Shown here in pieces: positions 42,830 to 52,453 of a DNA stretch of 64,000 bases. Source of the stretch: Pseudomonas lactis (GTDB lineage: Bacteria > Pseudomonadota > Gammaproteobacteria > Pseudomonadales > Pseudomonadaceae). The stretch's first letter is position 1, and the number at the start of each line of letters is the position of its first letter. Location of the stretch: contig NZ_JYLO01000006.1 in the NCBI RefSeq assembly GCF_001439845.1, positions 248,001 through 312,000 on the forward strand. The letters are read 5' to 3'. A program made the position numbers and the translations under genes. Under the pieces are notes generated by a model. That model was not told where the DNA came from. It made no database searches and worked only from the letters and a program-made list of their open reading frames with translations.

Positions 42830-43054
42830 ATGCCAGTGAAACACGACCTGTATCAGGACTTGGGGTTGAGCAAGGAAGTTGTTCACGAACGCAGGGCGCA
42901 GGACAAACGGTTGGATTCGTTGCTCACCCAATATGATGCTGCCGACGGGGAGGTGCTGGCGGCGGAAAAAGCCAGTGCCAGCGATGAGGAGGTGGAAAAG
43001 CTGAAGAAGAAACGGCTATTGGTCAAAGACGAAATTGTGAGGCGGCTGGGTTAA
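42830..43054 (+). CDS. YdcH-like DUF465 small protein
   Basis: Encodes 74 residues, highly charged and helical: HDLYQDLGLSKEVVHERRAQ, then EVEKLKKKRLLVKDEIVRRL. It matches the YdcH/DUF465 pattern of an N-terminal helix, a short turn and a Lys-rich C-terminal helix. The ribosome binding site is GTGGAGG at 42816-42822. Function not known. It is divergent from tkt and followed by a repeat-filled gap. Confidence 0.85.
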   Translation: MPVKHDLYQDLGLSKEVVHERRAQDKRLDSLLTQYDAADGEVLAAEKASASDEEVEKLKKKRLLVKDEIVRRLG

Positions 43055-43255
43055 GCGATCCCTCGCCACATATTTGGAATGTGCATATTTGTTCAGAATT
43101 GTCTGGAGGACAAATGCCCTTTCACTCCTTATGATGCGCCCCGTCCACTCGGCTCTGGGGCTTGTTGCGGCGCAAGGATTGCGTTGTTGAGCCGGGTGGG
43201 CATCCTCAGAATTCATGCAACACGGGGCTGAATCGGTCGGCTGCAAATGCTGCCT

Positions 43256-43772
43256 GTGGGAGCTGGCTTGCCTGCGATGGCGGCCTTCCAGCCAACGCCT
43301 ATCCACCTGACACCCCACAATCCAAATGTGGGAGCTGGCTTGCCTGCGATGACGGCCTGGCAGCCGACACTTATCTACCTGACGCGCCGCAGTCCAAATG
43401 TGGGAGCGGGCTTGCTCGCGAAGGCGGCCTGGCAGGCGACACAGTTGGATTGTGTACATATCCATTGCTGCGGTAACGGCCGCTTAGGGTTCCGCCCTGA
43501 CGGCGTCTTACTTTTGAAAAGCGCAAAAGTAAGCAAAACGCTCTTGCCCCACCACTCGGCACCTCGCCTTGGCTCGGTGTGCCCGAACGCAGGCTTGAAT
43601 CCGTGGGCCGCCGCCACGCGCCATCCATGGCGCGGGGCGGCTAACCCGGCGTCCTGCCGGGTTACCCACGAATTCAAGCCTGCGTTCGGCCAGCGTGGTT
43701 TAACGGGGCGCTTGAGATCAAGATCAAAAGCAGAGCAAGATCAAGAGCGACTCGCTTCGCATCGTGGTTACC
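43256..43772 (+). repeat. Dispersed structured element, copy 4 (different outer stem)
   Basis: This fills most of the 745-bp gap from 43055 to 43799; the rest (43055-43255) shows nothing identifiable. REP-like units begin at 43256, 43328 and 43400, 72 bp apart. The second hairpin is ACTTTTG (43510-43516) with CAAAAGT (43524-43530), its loop AGCG able to pair with CGCT. The outer stem has a sequence unlike copies 1-3 yet pairs at 23 of 24 positions (43584-43607 with 43665-43688). It encloses hairpins GCGCCAT/ATGGCGC and AACCCGGC/GCCGGGTT. No gene seen. Confidence 0.9.
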
Positions 43773-43799
43773 ATCAAGGCCGTGGCGCCGGGCGTTCAG

Positions 43800-45176
43800 T
43801 CATTTCAACAGCGTTTCAACGCATATATCCATAGAGCGCTGCTGCGTCTGCTCATACAACTGCAACTCATCAATCGTCCTGCGCCCCAGCGCTTGCTCAA
43901 AAGCCGCGCGGTTGGAGTTGCCCGCGTAGTGACTCTGCGCTCCATCCCCCAGGTTTGACTGGAAGATCCCCGCCGCACTGACCGGCAGAAAATCCTCGTA
44001 CACCAGCGGTTCCACCTCCACATGGCCGGCGTTGACCAGCCCCTCCAATGTGCGGGGCTGGTCGGCCTGGCCGCGTGCTGCCAGGCCTTTATCGGTCGCG
44101 AAGTAGCGGAAATACGCCAAGCCTTGCTCGCGCATGTGCGGGTAGTTATCGGGGAAGGCTTGAAAGTGCTGCGCCATCAATTGCACATAGCGCTCGGCGT
44201 TGGCTTCATTGGGGAAGGTGCCGAGTTCATCGCGGGCGGCGTTCAGCAGTTGGTCGTACAGGGCGCGGCCTTTGGGCGTGAGCGCGACGCCGCGTTGTTC
44301 GATTTCGCCGAAGCGCGCGCTGTGGCTGCCGTGGGCATCGGTGAAGGCGATGGGTTCGTCCAAGGCCTTGAAGCTGGTCTGGCGTAGCAGGATCGGGCAC
44401 TGGCGCCGAGGTGGGCCTTCGATCACGGCTTTGGGGGTGATGCCGTTGCCGGGCATCGCCGCCTGCACCTGGTCGATGTCCAGGGTGCGTGGCGTCAGGT
44501 GGTTGATGTGTGGGCCCTTGAACGCGACGACGTCGGCGATCAGGCGGTGCTGGTCGCTGAGTTGCTGATACTGGGCACCCGTGACCGTGGCAGTGTGGTG
44601 CCAGCGGAACGTCTCCAGGGCCTGGCGGATAAAGGCCTCTGCATCGCTGGCATTCAAGCCGCCTTGGGTTTGTGCTTGTTCGATCAAGGCCAAGGCTTCG
44701 GCGGTGAAGATCGAGCGCTTGGCCAGGGCGTTTTCGGCGAAGGCGCGCAGGTCGGGGTTTTCGATCAGTTCCAGGCGCAGCAATGAGGTGAACACGCGAA
44801 ACGGGCTGGTTTGCAGCGCGTGTTCATGCACGGCGCGAAAGGCGGTGGAGTGCACGGGCACGCCGGCGGGGGTGAGGTCGTAGTAGCCCACCGGTTGCAT
44901 GCCCATCACCGCGAATAAGCGGCTGATGGTTGCCAGTTCCGCAGCGGTGCCCAGGCGGATGGCGCCGTGGCGTTCCATGTCCAGGCGCTGGATTTCGCCG
45001 GTACGTTGCAGTTGATGCGCCAGGCCTGGTTCGCTGTCGAGCACGCGGGCATTGGTCTGGGCCACCAGCTCCAGCAGCGCGCCATACAAGGGCACTTCAT
45101 CTCGATACATGTCGGACATGGCCTTGGAAAAGCCCTTGCGGATCTCGTCGGGGCTGACATGGGCGGTGGCGTGCAT
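43800..45176 (-). CDS. hglS: 2-oxoadipate dioxygenase/decarboxylase (HglS, DUF1338)
   Basis: Encodes 458 residues of the DUF1338/YdcJ family (RKGFSKAMSDMYRDEVPLYG, RHGAIRLGTAAELATISRLF, DLTPAGVPVHSTAFRAV, FKGPHINHLTPRTLDID). In P. putida the homologue HglS converts 2-oxoadipate to D-2-hydroxyglutarate in D-lysine catabolism, using one iron bound by two His and one Glu. It stands alone here, divergent from the glucosidase pseudogene, with no other lysine-pathway gene nearby. The name relies on family resemblance over the full length. Confidence 0.87.
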   Translation of the reverse strand: MHATAHVSPDEIRKGFSKAMSDMYRDEVPLYGALLELVAQTNARVLDSEPGLAHQLQRTGEIQRLDMERHGAIRLGTAAELATISRLFAVMGMQPVGYYDLTPAGVPVHSTAFRAVHEHALQTSPFRVFTSLLRLELIENPDLRAFAENALAKRSIFTAEALALIEQAQTQGGLNASDAEAFIRQALETFRWHHTATVTGAQYQQLSDQHRLIADVVAFKGPHINHLTPRTLDIDQVQAAMPGNGITPKAVIEGPPRRQCPILLRQTSFKALDEPIAFTDAHGSHSARFGEIEQRGVALTPKGRALYDQLLNAARDELGTFPNEANAERYVQLMAQHFQAFPDNYPHMREQGLAYFRYFATDKGLAARGQADQPRTLEGLVNAGHVEVEPLVYEDFLPVSAAGIFQSNLGDGAQSHYAGNSNRAAFEQALGRRTIDELQLYEQTQQRSMDICVETLLK

Positions 45177-45373
45177 AGAAAAATTCCTGATGACTGGAGC
45201 GATGATCGTGGCCTTTGCCCGATTTTGTTGAGCGGCCGGCCGGCTTGCAAACGAAGATTCCTCTGGACTTCATTCTGCAAATGAATGAGTTGGCCCTGCG
45301 TCCAAGTCTTCATGTGCACGCGGAGGTCTTGCGCTCTACACTGCGCCTCACTGTGTAGGTGAAGGAGGACCCG

Positions 45374-48010
45374 ATGACGGCCAAACCCGCAACCAACCTG
45401 CTGGGCACCCTCGAAGGCCAGCGCCTGGCAACGCAACACGCCGAACGTTGGCGCGAGTGGGGGCCGTACCTGAGTGAACGCCAGTGGGGCACGGTGCGCG
45501 AAGACTACAGCGCCGACGGTGACGCCTGGGCCTACTTCCCTCATGAACACGCTCGCAGCCGCGCCTATCGCTGGGGCGAGGACGGGTTGGCCGGTTTCAG
45601 TGACAAGGCCCAACGCTGGTGCCTGGGCCTGGCGCTGTGGAACGAGCGCGATGCAATCCTCAAGGAGCGTCTGTTTGGCCTCAACAACGCCGAAGGCAAC
45701 CACGGTGAAGACGTCAAGGAGCTGTACTTTTTCGTCGATGGCGTACCGAGCCATGCCTACATGCGCATGCTCTACAAATACCCCCATGCGGCCTTTCCGT
45801 ACGCCGACCTGATCGCCGAAAACGCCCGTCGTGGGCTGGATGATGCCGAGTATGAAATCCTTGATACCGGTGTGTTTGCAGACAACCACTACTGCGACGT
45901 CAGTGTCGAATACGTCAAGCATCAGCCCGACGATATTTTCATGCGCGTCACCGTGCAGAACCGTTCGGACCAACCCACACGCCTGCAGGTGCTGCCCCAG
46001 CTCTGGGCGCGCAATGACTGGAGCTGGACCTTCGATGCACCCAAGCCCAGCTTGAGGCTGGACGTTGATCGGGTGCTGGCCCGTCATCATGAACTTGATG
46101 ACCGCTGCCTCAGTGCCTGGGGCCAGGACGGCGTGCAGTGGCTGTTCTGTGAAAACGAAACCAACCAGCCCAAACTGGACGGGCAACCGGCGCCGGGGCC
46201 GTTCAAGGATGGCATTAACGATTATGTGGTGGGCGGGGTCGAGTCGGCGATTCGCCGGGACGCGGGCACTAAAGTGGCCGCGCATTTCACCCTTGAACTG
46301 GCGGGCCAGGAAAGCAAAACCCTCTACCTGCGCTTTGCGCCTCTGGACGCGCCAGACGTCAATGCACGCAAGCTATTCGAACAGCGCCGCCAGGAGGCCG
46401 ATGACTTCTACGCGGTCTTGCAACAGGGCATCGCTGATGAAGATGCGCGCAATGTGCAGCGCCAGGCCCTGGCCGGCCTGCTGTGGTCCAAGCAGTTGTA
46501 CTATTTTGACGTGAACCAGTGGCTCGACGGTGACCCGGCCCAGCCTGCGCCACCGCCCGAACGCTTGCACATCCGCAATACCCATTGGCGGCATCTGTCC
46601 AACTTCGACATCCTGTCCATGCCCGACACCTGGGAATACCCCTGGTACGCCTCCTGGGACCAAGGCTTCCAGGCGGTGGCCATCGCGCTGATCGACCCTG
46701 GTTACGCCAAGCAACAGCTGTTGTTGCTGGTAAAGGATCGCTTCATGCACCCCAACGGCCAATTGCCGGCCTACGAATGGCGCTTTGACGACGCCAACCC
46801 GCCCGTGCATGCCTGGGCCAGCTGGCGCGTGTATCAGCAGGACAAGGCGCTGACCGGCGTGGGCGACATGGATTTCCTGGAGCGGATCTTTCACAAGCTG
46901 CTGTTGAATTTCTCTTGGTGGGTCAACCGCAAGGATGCCGAGGGCCGCAACCTGTTCCAGGGCGGTTTTCTGGGCCTGGACAATATCGCCTTGTTCGACC
47001 GCTCGGCCCCGTTGCCGCCGGGCTACCAGTTGGACCAGGCCGACGGCACCGCCTGGGTGGCGGCTTATGCCCTGGACCTGATGCGCATCGGCCTGGAGTT
47101 GGCCAAGCGTAATGTGGTGTACGTGGACATTGCCGTGAAGTTTTTCGAGCATTTCCTCTAGATCGCCGGCGCCATCAACCGCGTCGATGACAGCGCCGAA
47201 GGTTTGTGGGATGAGCAGGACCAGTTTTTCTACGACGTGCTGCACCGCCCTGATGGCCAGAGCGAACCGGTGCGCCTGCGCTCCATCGTCGGGTTAATGC
47301 CGCTGTTCGCGGTGCTGGTGCTGGAACAGCGCGAGCACGAAGGCCTGGAAGGCTTGCGCGAGCGCCTGCTGGGCTTTATGCATCATCGGCCGGACCTGGC
47401 CAGGCTGGTTTCGCGCTGGACCGAACCGGGGCAGGGCAACCGCCTGTTGCTGGCGCTGCTGCGCGGTGAACGCACCAAGGATTTGCTGCGGCGCATGCTG
47501 GATGATCAGGAGTTCTTGTCGGCCTTTGGCGTGCGCGCCCTGTCCAAGGCGTTCGCCGAGCAGCCCCTGGCGCTGAAGATGAATGGCGACACCTTGTGCG
47601 CGCGCTACCAGCCGGGTGAATCCGACTCACGCTTGTACGGCGGCAACTCCAATTGGCGCGGGCCGCTGTGGATGCCGGTGAATTACATGCTGATTGAATC
47701 GTTGCGCGAGTTTCATCGCTATTACGCGGAGCATTTTTCCGTGGAGTACCCGACGGGCAGTGGGTATCTGGCGTCATTGGAGGAGGTGGCTGACAGCCTC
47801 AGCGGGCGGCTGACGCGGTTGTTTCTCAGGGATGAGAACGGTGTGCGGCCGTCGATGGCGGGGTATGCGCAATTGCAGGAGGACCCGGCCAGTCGTGACC
47901 TGGTGTTGTTCCATGAATATTTTCATGGGGAGACAGGGCGAGGGTTGGGGGCTTCACACCAGACAGGCTGGAGCGCGTTGGTGGCGTTACTGTTACAACC
48001 AAAACCCTGA
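45374..48010 (+). pseudogene. GH63/MGH1-like glucosidase split by an in-frame amber codon
   Basis: The frame encodes 878 codons from the ATG at 45374, with one TAG at 47159-47161 (codon 596). Sequence similarity to glycoside hydrolase family 63-like glucosidases runs on both sides without a frame shift: EHFL, stop, IAGAINRVDDSAEG. Upstream are FGLNNAEGNHGEDVKE and the probable catalytic acid in WYASWDQGFQAVA; downstream are YGGNSNWRGPLWMPVNYM and the probable general base in FHEYFHGETGRGLGASH. Termination at 595 residues would remove the base and part of the barrel. One base change (TTG or CAG to TAG) explains it. Unless the stop is read through or is a sequencing error, the enzyme is inactive. 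Confidence 0.85.
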
Positions 48011-48033
48011 GCACCCAAGCGGATTCGCTTTTC

Positions 48034-48120
48034 TGTGGAAGCTGGCTTGCCTGCGATACAGGCGCCGCGGTGTGTCCGGAAAAGGGAGTGGATGCCATCG
48101 CAGGCAAGCCAGCTCCCACA
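48034..48120. repeat. REPIN of the GTGGGAGCTGGC family
   Basis: An inverted REP pair after the glucosidase frame. The left arm has one change (TGTGGAAGCTGGC). Confidence 0.88.
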
Positions 48121-48151
48121 GGGGATCTTCATTCACTGCGAGAATGCAGGC

Positions 48152-48179
48152 AAAAAAATCCCGCCTGGTGAGGCGGGAT
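48152..48179 (-). terminator. Rho-independent terminator for the SCP2-domain gene
   Basis: On the minus strand the stem ATCCCGCC/GGCGGGAT (8 bp, 6-base loop) is followed by six or seven T. It lies 24 bp after the SCP2 gene stop codon. Confidence 0.9.
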
Positions 48180-48202
48180 CAGCATTCAGGGTTGCCCTTG
48201 AA

Positions 48203-48517
48203 TCAGGAAGGGAACAGCTCGCTCAGCTTCATCGCCAGCATCATGTCGCCTTCGGCGCGCAGCTTGCCGCCCATGAACGCCTGCATGCCGTCGGTGGAAC
48301 CGTCGACGATGCCTTCCAGGGTTTCGCTGTCCATCACCAGAGTGACCTGAGCGTCAGGGTTTTCGCCTTCTTTGAGTTCGCAGGTCTTGTCCTTGACCAC
48401 CAGCGAGAAATTCTTGCTGTCGTCGATACGGAAACCGAACACCAGGTCCAAGCCTTCGGCAGCGCTTGGGTTGAATTTGGCTTTCATTGCTTCTACGGCT
48501 TTAGCTACGTCAGTCAT
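48203..48517 (-). CDS. SCP2 sterol-binding-domain protein
   Basis: Encodes 104 residues that make up one SCP2 domain (VFGFRIDDSKNFSLVVKDKT, VTLVMDSETLEGIVDGSTDG, GKLRAEGDMMLAMKLSELFP). The family binds fatty acyl or other lipid ligands in a hydrophobic groove; bacterial stand-alone forms are soluble and of uncertain role. It is followed by a clear intrinsic terminator and preceded 57 bp away by the phosphatase gene on the same strand, with which it may be co-transcribed. Confidence 0.92.
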   Translation of the reverse strand: MTDVAKAVEAMKAKFNPSAAEGLDLVFGFRIDDSKNFSLVVKDKTCELKEGENPDAQVTLVMDSETLEGIVDGSTDGMQAFMGGKLRAEGDMMLAMKLSELFPS

Positions 48518-48573
48518 GGTTTCGATCCTTAAGGGTAGAGTCCAGTGACCTTGGGGTCACGGTTGGCCGCAGT

Positions 48574-49284
48574 TCATCGGAAAGTGATGAGCTGCGGCGC
48601 CTTCAACAGTTGCAAGTGGGCGTGACTGTTGAAGGAAGCCAGTGCCACCTCGCGACCACGGAACTTCAGTTGGTTGAGCGAGGTGTTAACAATTTGCCAG
48701 TTCATTTCGAAGGCCTGGGCGGCAGGCATTCGGGTAATCAGGTGGAGCAGGGCGGTGATGGTGCCGCCGGAGGTGAATACGGCGATTTTGTCGGTGTGGT
48801 TCGCGGCTTCAAGGATGCGCTGCAAGCCACCCTGGACCCGCTCGACAAACCCCAGCCAGCTTTCCAACCCCGGCGGATCATAGGTGCCGGCCAGCCAGCG
48901 TTCGATGATCAGGGCGAAAATGCGCTGGAACTCGCTGCGGTTCTGCGGGCCATTGCGCAGGATATGCACGGCATTCGGTTCACTGCTGAGCAGGTCGGGC
49001 AACAGGCCCCGAATAATCGCTTCGCCGTCGAACTCGTTGAATGCGCTGTCGGTTTCCAGCGCCGGCACCGGCAAACCCAGGGCGCTGTACTGATCGAACG
49101 TGGCGCTGGCGGTGTGCTGCTGGCGACGCAGGTCGCCGGCGATGCAGCGGTCAAACGCAATGCCCAGGTCTGCCAGGTGGCGACCGAGCACTTGCGCTTG
49201 TTCCACGCCAATGGGCGAGAGGACGTCGTAGTCGTCTGCACCGAAGGAGGCCTGGCCATGTCGAATCAGATAAATGCTGCCCAC
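48574..49284 (-). CDS. Histidine phosphatase superfamily protein
   Basis: Encodes 236 residues of the phosphoglycerate mutase-like branch 1. The phospho-accepting His is in YLIRHGQASFG; further motifs are LSPIGVEQAQVLGRHL, the acid/base region FNEFDGEAII and the second His/Gly region FTSGGTITALLH, where the usual catalytic His (GHGG) appears as SGG. That change may lower or alter activity. It removes phosphate from a small molecule; substrate unknown. It is divergent from sohB. Confidence 0.85.
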   Translation of the reverse strand: MGSIYLIRHGQASFGADDYDVLSPIGVEQAQVLGRHLADLGIAFDRCIAGDLRRQQHTASATFDQYSALGLPVPALETDSAFNEFDGEAIIRGLLPDLLSSEPNAVHILRNGPQNRSEFQRIFALIIERWLAGTYDPPGLESWLGFVERVQGGLQRILEAANHTDKIAVFTSGGTITALLHLITRMPAAQAFEMNWQIVNTSLNQLKFRGREVALASFNSHAHLQLLKAPQLITFR

Positions 49285-49478
49285 GTCCGTTTTCCCGGTA
49301 CGTTGAAAGTCTGGCGAGGTTATGAGGATGCCTGCGAGCTGTCAATGAAAAAACATACGCTTGTTTTAAAAGCGCGTTGGAGCCCGCCTGCTGGCGGTTT
49401 GATCACTGGCTCCTTCGCGGTGGCGTCGGTATGCTGGGGCCATCCGCGCCTGGCGCAGTGCTTTTTTTAAGGAGACAT

Positions 49479-50504
49479 ATGGATTTTCTGGCCGAATACG
49501 CGAGCTTTCTGGCGAAGACCGTCACCCTGGTGGTCGCTATTCTGGTGGTACTGATCAGCTTTGCAGCCTTGCGCAGTAAAGGTCGTCGTAAATCCGCCGG
49601 CCAATTGCAGGTCAGCAAGCTGAATGATTTTTACAAGGCTTTGCGCGAGCGCCTGGAGTCGAGCCTGCTCGACAAAGACCAGCTCAAGGCCCTGCGCAAG
49701 TCCGAAAGCAAAGCCGAAAAGAAGAAAGACAAGAAGAAGCCCGAGGCCAAGCCACGGGTATTCGTGCTGGATTTCGACGGTGACATCAAGGCCTCGGCCA
49801 CCGAAAGCCTGCGCCATGAAATCACCGCGCTGCTGAGCCTGGCCACGCCCAAGGATGAAGTGGTGCTGCGCCTGGAAAGCGGCGGCGGCATGGTGCACAG
49901 CTATGGCCTGGCCTCTTCGCAACTGGCGCGTATCCGCCAGGCCGGCGTGCCATTGACTGTGTGCATCGACAAAGTGGCGGCCAGCGGCGGCTACATGATG
50001 GCGTGCATCGGCGAGAAGATCATCAGCGCTCCCTTCGCCATTCTCGGTTCCATTGGCGTGGTGGCGCAGTTGCCCAACGTCAATCGCCTGCTGAAAAAGC
50101 ACAACATCGACTTTGAAGTGCTGACTGCCGGTGAATACAAGCGCACGCTCACAGTGTTCGGCGAAAACACCGAGAAGGGCCGGGAGAAGTTCCAGGAAGA
50201 CCTGGACATCACCCACCAGCTGTTCAAGAACTTCGTCTCGCGCTACCGCCCACAGTTGGCGATTGACGAGGTGGCTACCGGTGAAGTGTGGCTGGGCGTC
50301 GCCGCACTCGACAAGCAACTGGTCGATGAGCTGCAAACCAGCGACGAATACCTGGCCACCAAGGCCAAGACCGCCGAAGTGTTCCACCTGCACTATGCCG
50401 AGCGTAAGAGCCTGCAAGAGCGCGTAGGCCTGGCAGCCAGCGGTTCGGTGGACCGGGTGCTGTTGACCTGGTGGAGCCGCTTGACCCAGCAACGGTTCTG
50501 GTAA
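49479..50504 (+). CDS. sohB: SohB-like inner-membrane serine protease
   Basis: Encodes 341 residues from the ATG at 49479, which follows AAGGAG. One membrane helix (LAKTVTLVVAILVVLISFAA, about 10-30) and a Lys-rich stretch (AEKKKDKKKPEAKP, about 85-98) precede the S49 peptidase domain. The nucleophile Ser is in KVAASGGYMMACIG and the general-base Lys in AGEYKRTLTVFGENTEKG. The length fits SohB, not SppA. It is thought to degrade signal peptides or small membrane proteins, acting on the periplasmic side. It stands alone; a REP-like repeat follows. Confidence 0.93.
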   Translation: MDFLAEYASFLAKTVTLVVAILVVLISFAALRSKGRRKSAGQLQVSKLNDFYKALRERLESSLLDKDQLKALRKSESKAEKKKDKKKPEAKPRVFVLDFDGDIKASATESLRHEITALLSLATPKDEVVLRLESGGGMVHSYGLASSQLARIRQAGVPLTVCIDKVAASGGYMMACIGEKIISAPFAILGSIGVVAQLPNVNRLLKKHNIDFEVLTAGEYKRTLTVFGENTEKGREKFQEDLDITHQLFKNFVSRYRPQLAIDEVATGEVWLGVAALDKQLVDELQTSDEYLATKAKTAEVFHLHYAERKSLQERVGLAASGSVDRVLLTWWSRLTQQRFW

Positions 50505-50535
50505 CCCAGTACTGAAAACCAGGTAATCCCTTGTC

Positions 50536-50649
50536 GATCGTTCCCACGCTCCGCGTGGGAATGCCTCCAGTGACGCTCTGCGTCACCCTGGCGTAGGTGG
50601 GACGCGGAGCGTCCAAGGCTGCATTCCCACGCGGAGCGTGGGAACGATC
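50536..50649. repeat. Inverted repeat of the GATCGTTCCCACGC family, copy 1
   Basis: A 114-bp element with ends GATCGTTCCCACGC and GCGTGGGAACGATC. Inner short palindromes are GACGCTCTGCGTC-like. The same family occurs at 54364 and 59759. Confidence 0.9.
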
Positions 50650-50652
50650 ATG

Positions 50653-51297
50653 TCAGGTCAAGCGGGGTTTAATCGAGTCCGCCAACTGCGTAAGGATCAG
50701 GCAGCACGACACGGCCCCCGCATCCAGCACCCCAAGCGAACGCTCTCCCAAACGACTGGCCCGGCCAATCTTGGCCACCAGGTCTTTGGTCGAATCCCGC
50801 CCTTGAGAAGCAGCGCTTTTCATCGCATCGAGTGCATCGTTGAACGAAGCCCCCGACGCCTGCGCCCGTTCAAAGGCTTCTACCGCCGGAATCAATGTAT
50901 CCATCAAGCACTTGTCGCCCACGCCCGCTTCGGTGATGTCCTGCAACGAGGTCAAGCCGCCGCGCAGCAGGTGGGCGAAGGTGGCGGCGTCGATGTCTTC
51001 ACGGCCGCGCACTTCGTCGGCCATGCCGATAAACAGGCTGCCATACAACGGGCCCATGGAGCCGCCGATGCCTTCCATCAGGCTCAAGGTCAGTTCGTCC
51101 AGGGCTTCGGCCAGGGTCAGTTGGCGGCCTTCGATCGTGCGGCCGCAATGGGCAAAGCCCTTGGCCATGTTGATGCCATGGTCGCCATCGCCTATGGCGC
51201 CGTCGACTTCGCTGAGGTACTCACGGTTGGCCACGATGACGCGGACCAGGTCGGCGACGATGGCGCTGCCATCATGGGTGGAAAAATGCTGGCTCAT
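50653..51297 (-). CDS. DhaL-type kinase subunit (erythrulose/dihydroxyacetone kinase)
   Basis: Encodes 214 residues of the DhaL nucleotide-binding family. The Mg-ATP motif is VDGAIGDGDHGINMAKGF; further conserved parts are GSMGPLYGSLFIGMADEV, AGVGDKCLMDTLIPAVEAFE and LGERSLGVLDAGAVSCCLIL. It follows the DhaK-type gene with a 3-bp gap, so both subunits are made together. No DhaM phosphocarrier is nearby, so ATP is the likely phosphate donor. In this gene cluster the substrate is probably a ketotetrose such as erythrulose; dihydroxyacetone is the alternative. Confidence 0.88.
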   Translation of the reverse strand: MSQHFSTHDGSAIVADLVRVIVANREYLSEVDGAIGDGDHGINMAKGFAHCGRTIEGRQLTLAEALDELTLSLMEGIGGSMGPLYGSLFIGMADEVRGREDIDAATFAHLLRGGLTSLQDITEAGVGDKCLMDTLIPAVEAFERAQASGASFNDALDAMKSAASQGRDSTKDLVAKIGRASRLGERSLGVLDAGAVSCCLILTQLADSIKPRLT

Positions 51298-51300
51298 GGT

Positions 51301-52302
51301 TCACTCCGCCTGGGTCATGCCGATGGAGCGGCAGGGTTGGTCGATCAGGGTTTTCAGCTCGGCGTCGAGGCCGAGCAGGGTCAAGGTCACGCCCATCATT
51401 TCCAGGGAAGTGAAGTAGTTGCCCACGTAGCAACGGTGAATCTTCAAGCCTTTGGCTTTGAGCTGTTTTTCCACCTCGGCGTAGAAAATATACAACTCCA
51501 TCACCGGGGTGGCGCCGAGGCCTGAGATCAGCACCACCACGCTGTCGTCCTGGCTGAAATCGCGGTCGGCGAGGATCGGTGCCAGCATGCGCTCGGCCAT
51601 GGCGGCGGCCGGTTCAATCGGGATGACTTCGATGCCCGGTTCGCCATGATGGCCGATGCCCAGCTCCATCTGGCCGTCGGGAATCTGGAAGTTCGGCTTG
51701 CCCACCGCGGCGATGGTGCAGGGCGTAAGGCCGATACCAATCGAGCGGCAGTGGTCGACGGTTTTCTGCGCCACCCGAATCACGCCGTCCAGGTCGTAAT
51801 GCTGGGCAGCGGCGGCACCGCCGATCTTCCACATGAAGATTTCCCCGGCCACGCCGCGACGCTTGGCGATGTCGGCCTTGGGCGCGGACGCCACGTCGTC
51901 ATTGGCGACCACCGTGCGGATGCGCATGTCTTTGCTGGCGGCCATTTTCATCGCCAGCTTCACGTTCATGTTGTCGCCCGCGTAGTTGCCATACAGGCAG
52001 GCAACGCCTGCACCATGGTCGGCGGCGCGGAAGGCGTCGAAAAAGCTTTTGGCGGTGGGCGAGGAAAAAATCTCGCCGACGGCCACCGCATCCACCAGGC
52101 CTGGGCCAACATAGCCGAGGAACGCCGGCTCATGCCCGGAGCCGCCGCCGGTGACAATGCCGACGCGGCCTTGGGCGGATGGCCTGGCCTTGACGATGAC
52201 CCGTGGGTTGCTCTCGTACTGGCGCAGTTCGGGGTGCGCGACCAGGATGCCGCGCAGCATGTCTTCGACCACTTGGTCGGGATCGTTGATGACTCGATTC
52301 AT
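51301..52302 (-). CDS. DhaK-type kinase subunit (binds the ketose)
   Basis: Encodes 333 residues from the ATG at 52302 (MNRVINDPDQVV). DhaK-family motifs: IVTGGGSGHEPAFLGYVG, GNYAGDNMNVKLAMKMA, VANDDVASAPK, and LGIGHHGEPGIEV, which contains the His that binds the keto group covalently. With the DhaL-type protein it phosphorylates a short ketose. The family also includes D- and L-erythrulose kinases of threitol and erythritol pathways. The frame continues upstream to 52470 through a REPIN; that part is not coding. Confidence 0.9.
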   Translation of the reverse strand: MNRVINDPDQVVEDMLRGILVAHPELRQYESNPRVIVKARPSAQGRVGIVTGGGSGHEPAFLGYVGPGLVDAVAVGEIFSSPTAKSFFDAFRAADHGAGVACLYGNYAGDNMNVKLAMKMAASKDMRIRTVVANDDVASAPKADIAKRRGVAGEIFMWKIGGAAAAQHYDLDGVIRVAQKTVDHCRSIGIGLTPCTIAAVGKPNFQIPDGQMELGIGHHGEPGIEVIPIEPAAAMAERMLAPILADRDFSQDDSVVVLISGLGATPVMELYIFYAEVEKQLKAKGLKIHRCYVGNYFTSLEMMGVTLTLLGLDAELKTLIDQPCRSIGMTQAE

Positions 52303-52330
52303 AACGCGGGTTCCTGTTGTTTTTATTAAC

Positions 52331-52431
52331 TGTAAGGAGCGAGCTTGCTCGCGAAAAACGCCAACGATGACGCGGGCTGTCTGATTCAGCGTGGCGGCCT
52401 TGAGTTCTTCGCGAGCAAGCTCGCTCCTACA
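52331..52431. repeat. REPIN between the DhaK-type and alcohol dehydrogenase genes
   Basis: An inverted TGTAGGAGCGAGC pair with one extra A in the left arm (TGTAAGGAGCG). It lies within the probable leftward operon. Confidence 0.9.
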
Positions 52432-52453
52432 GTAAAAGCGGTTGAGTAAACTT

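Noticed and set aside
47204-48010. Separate 268-residue gene after the glucosidase
   Set aside because: It is the same frame as the upstream part, continues the same protein family without a gap and has no ribosome binding site; it is the 3' part of one interrupted gene.
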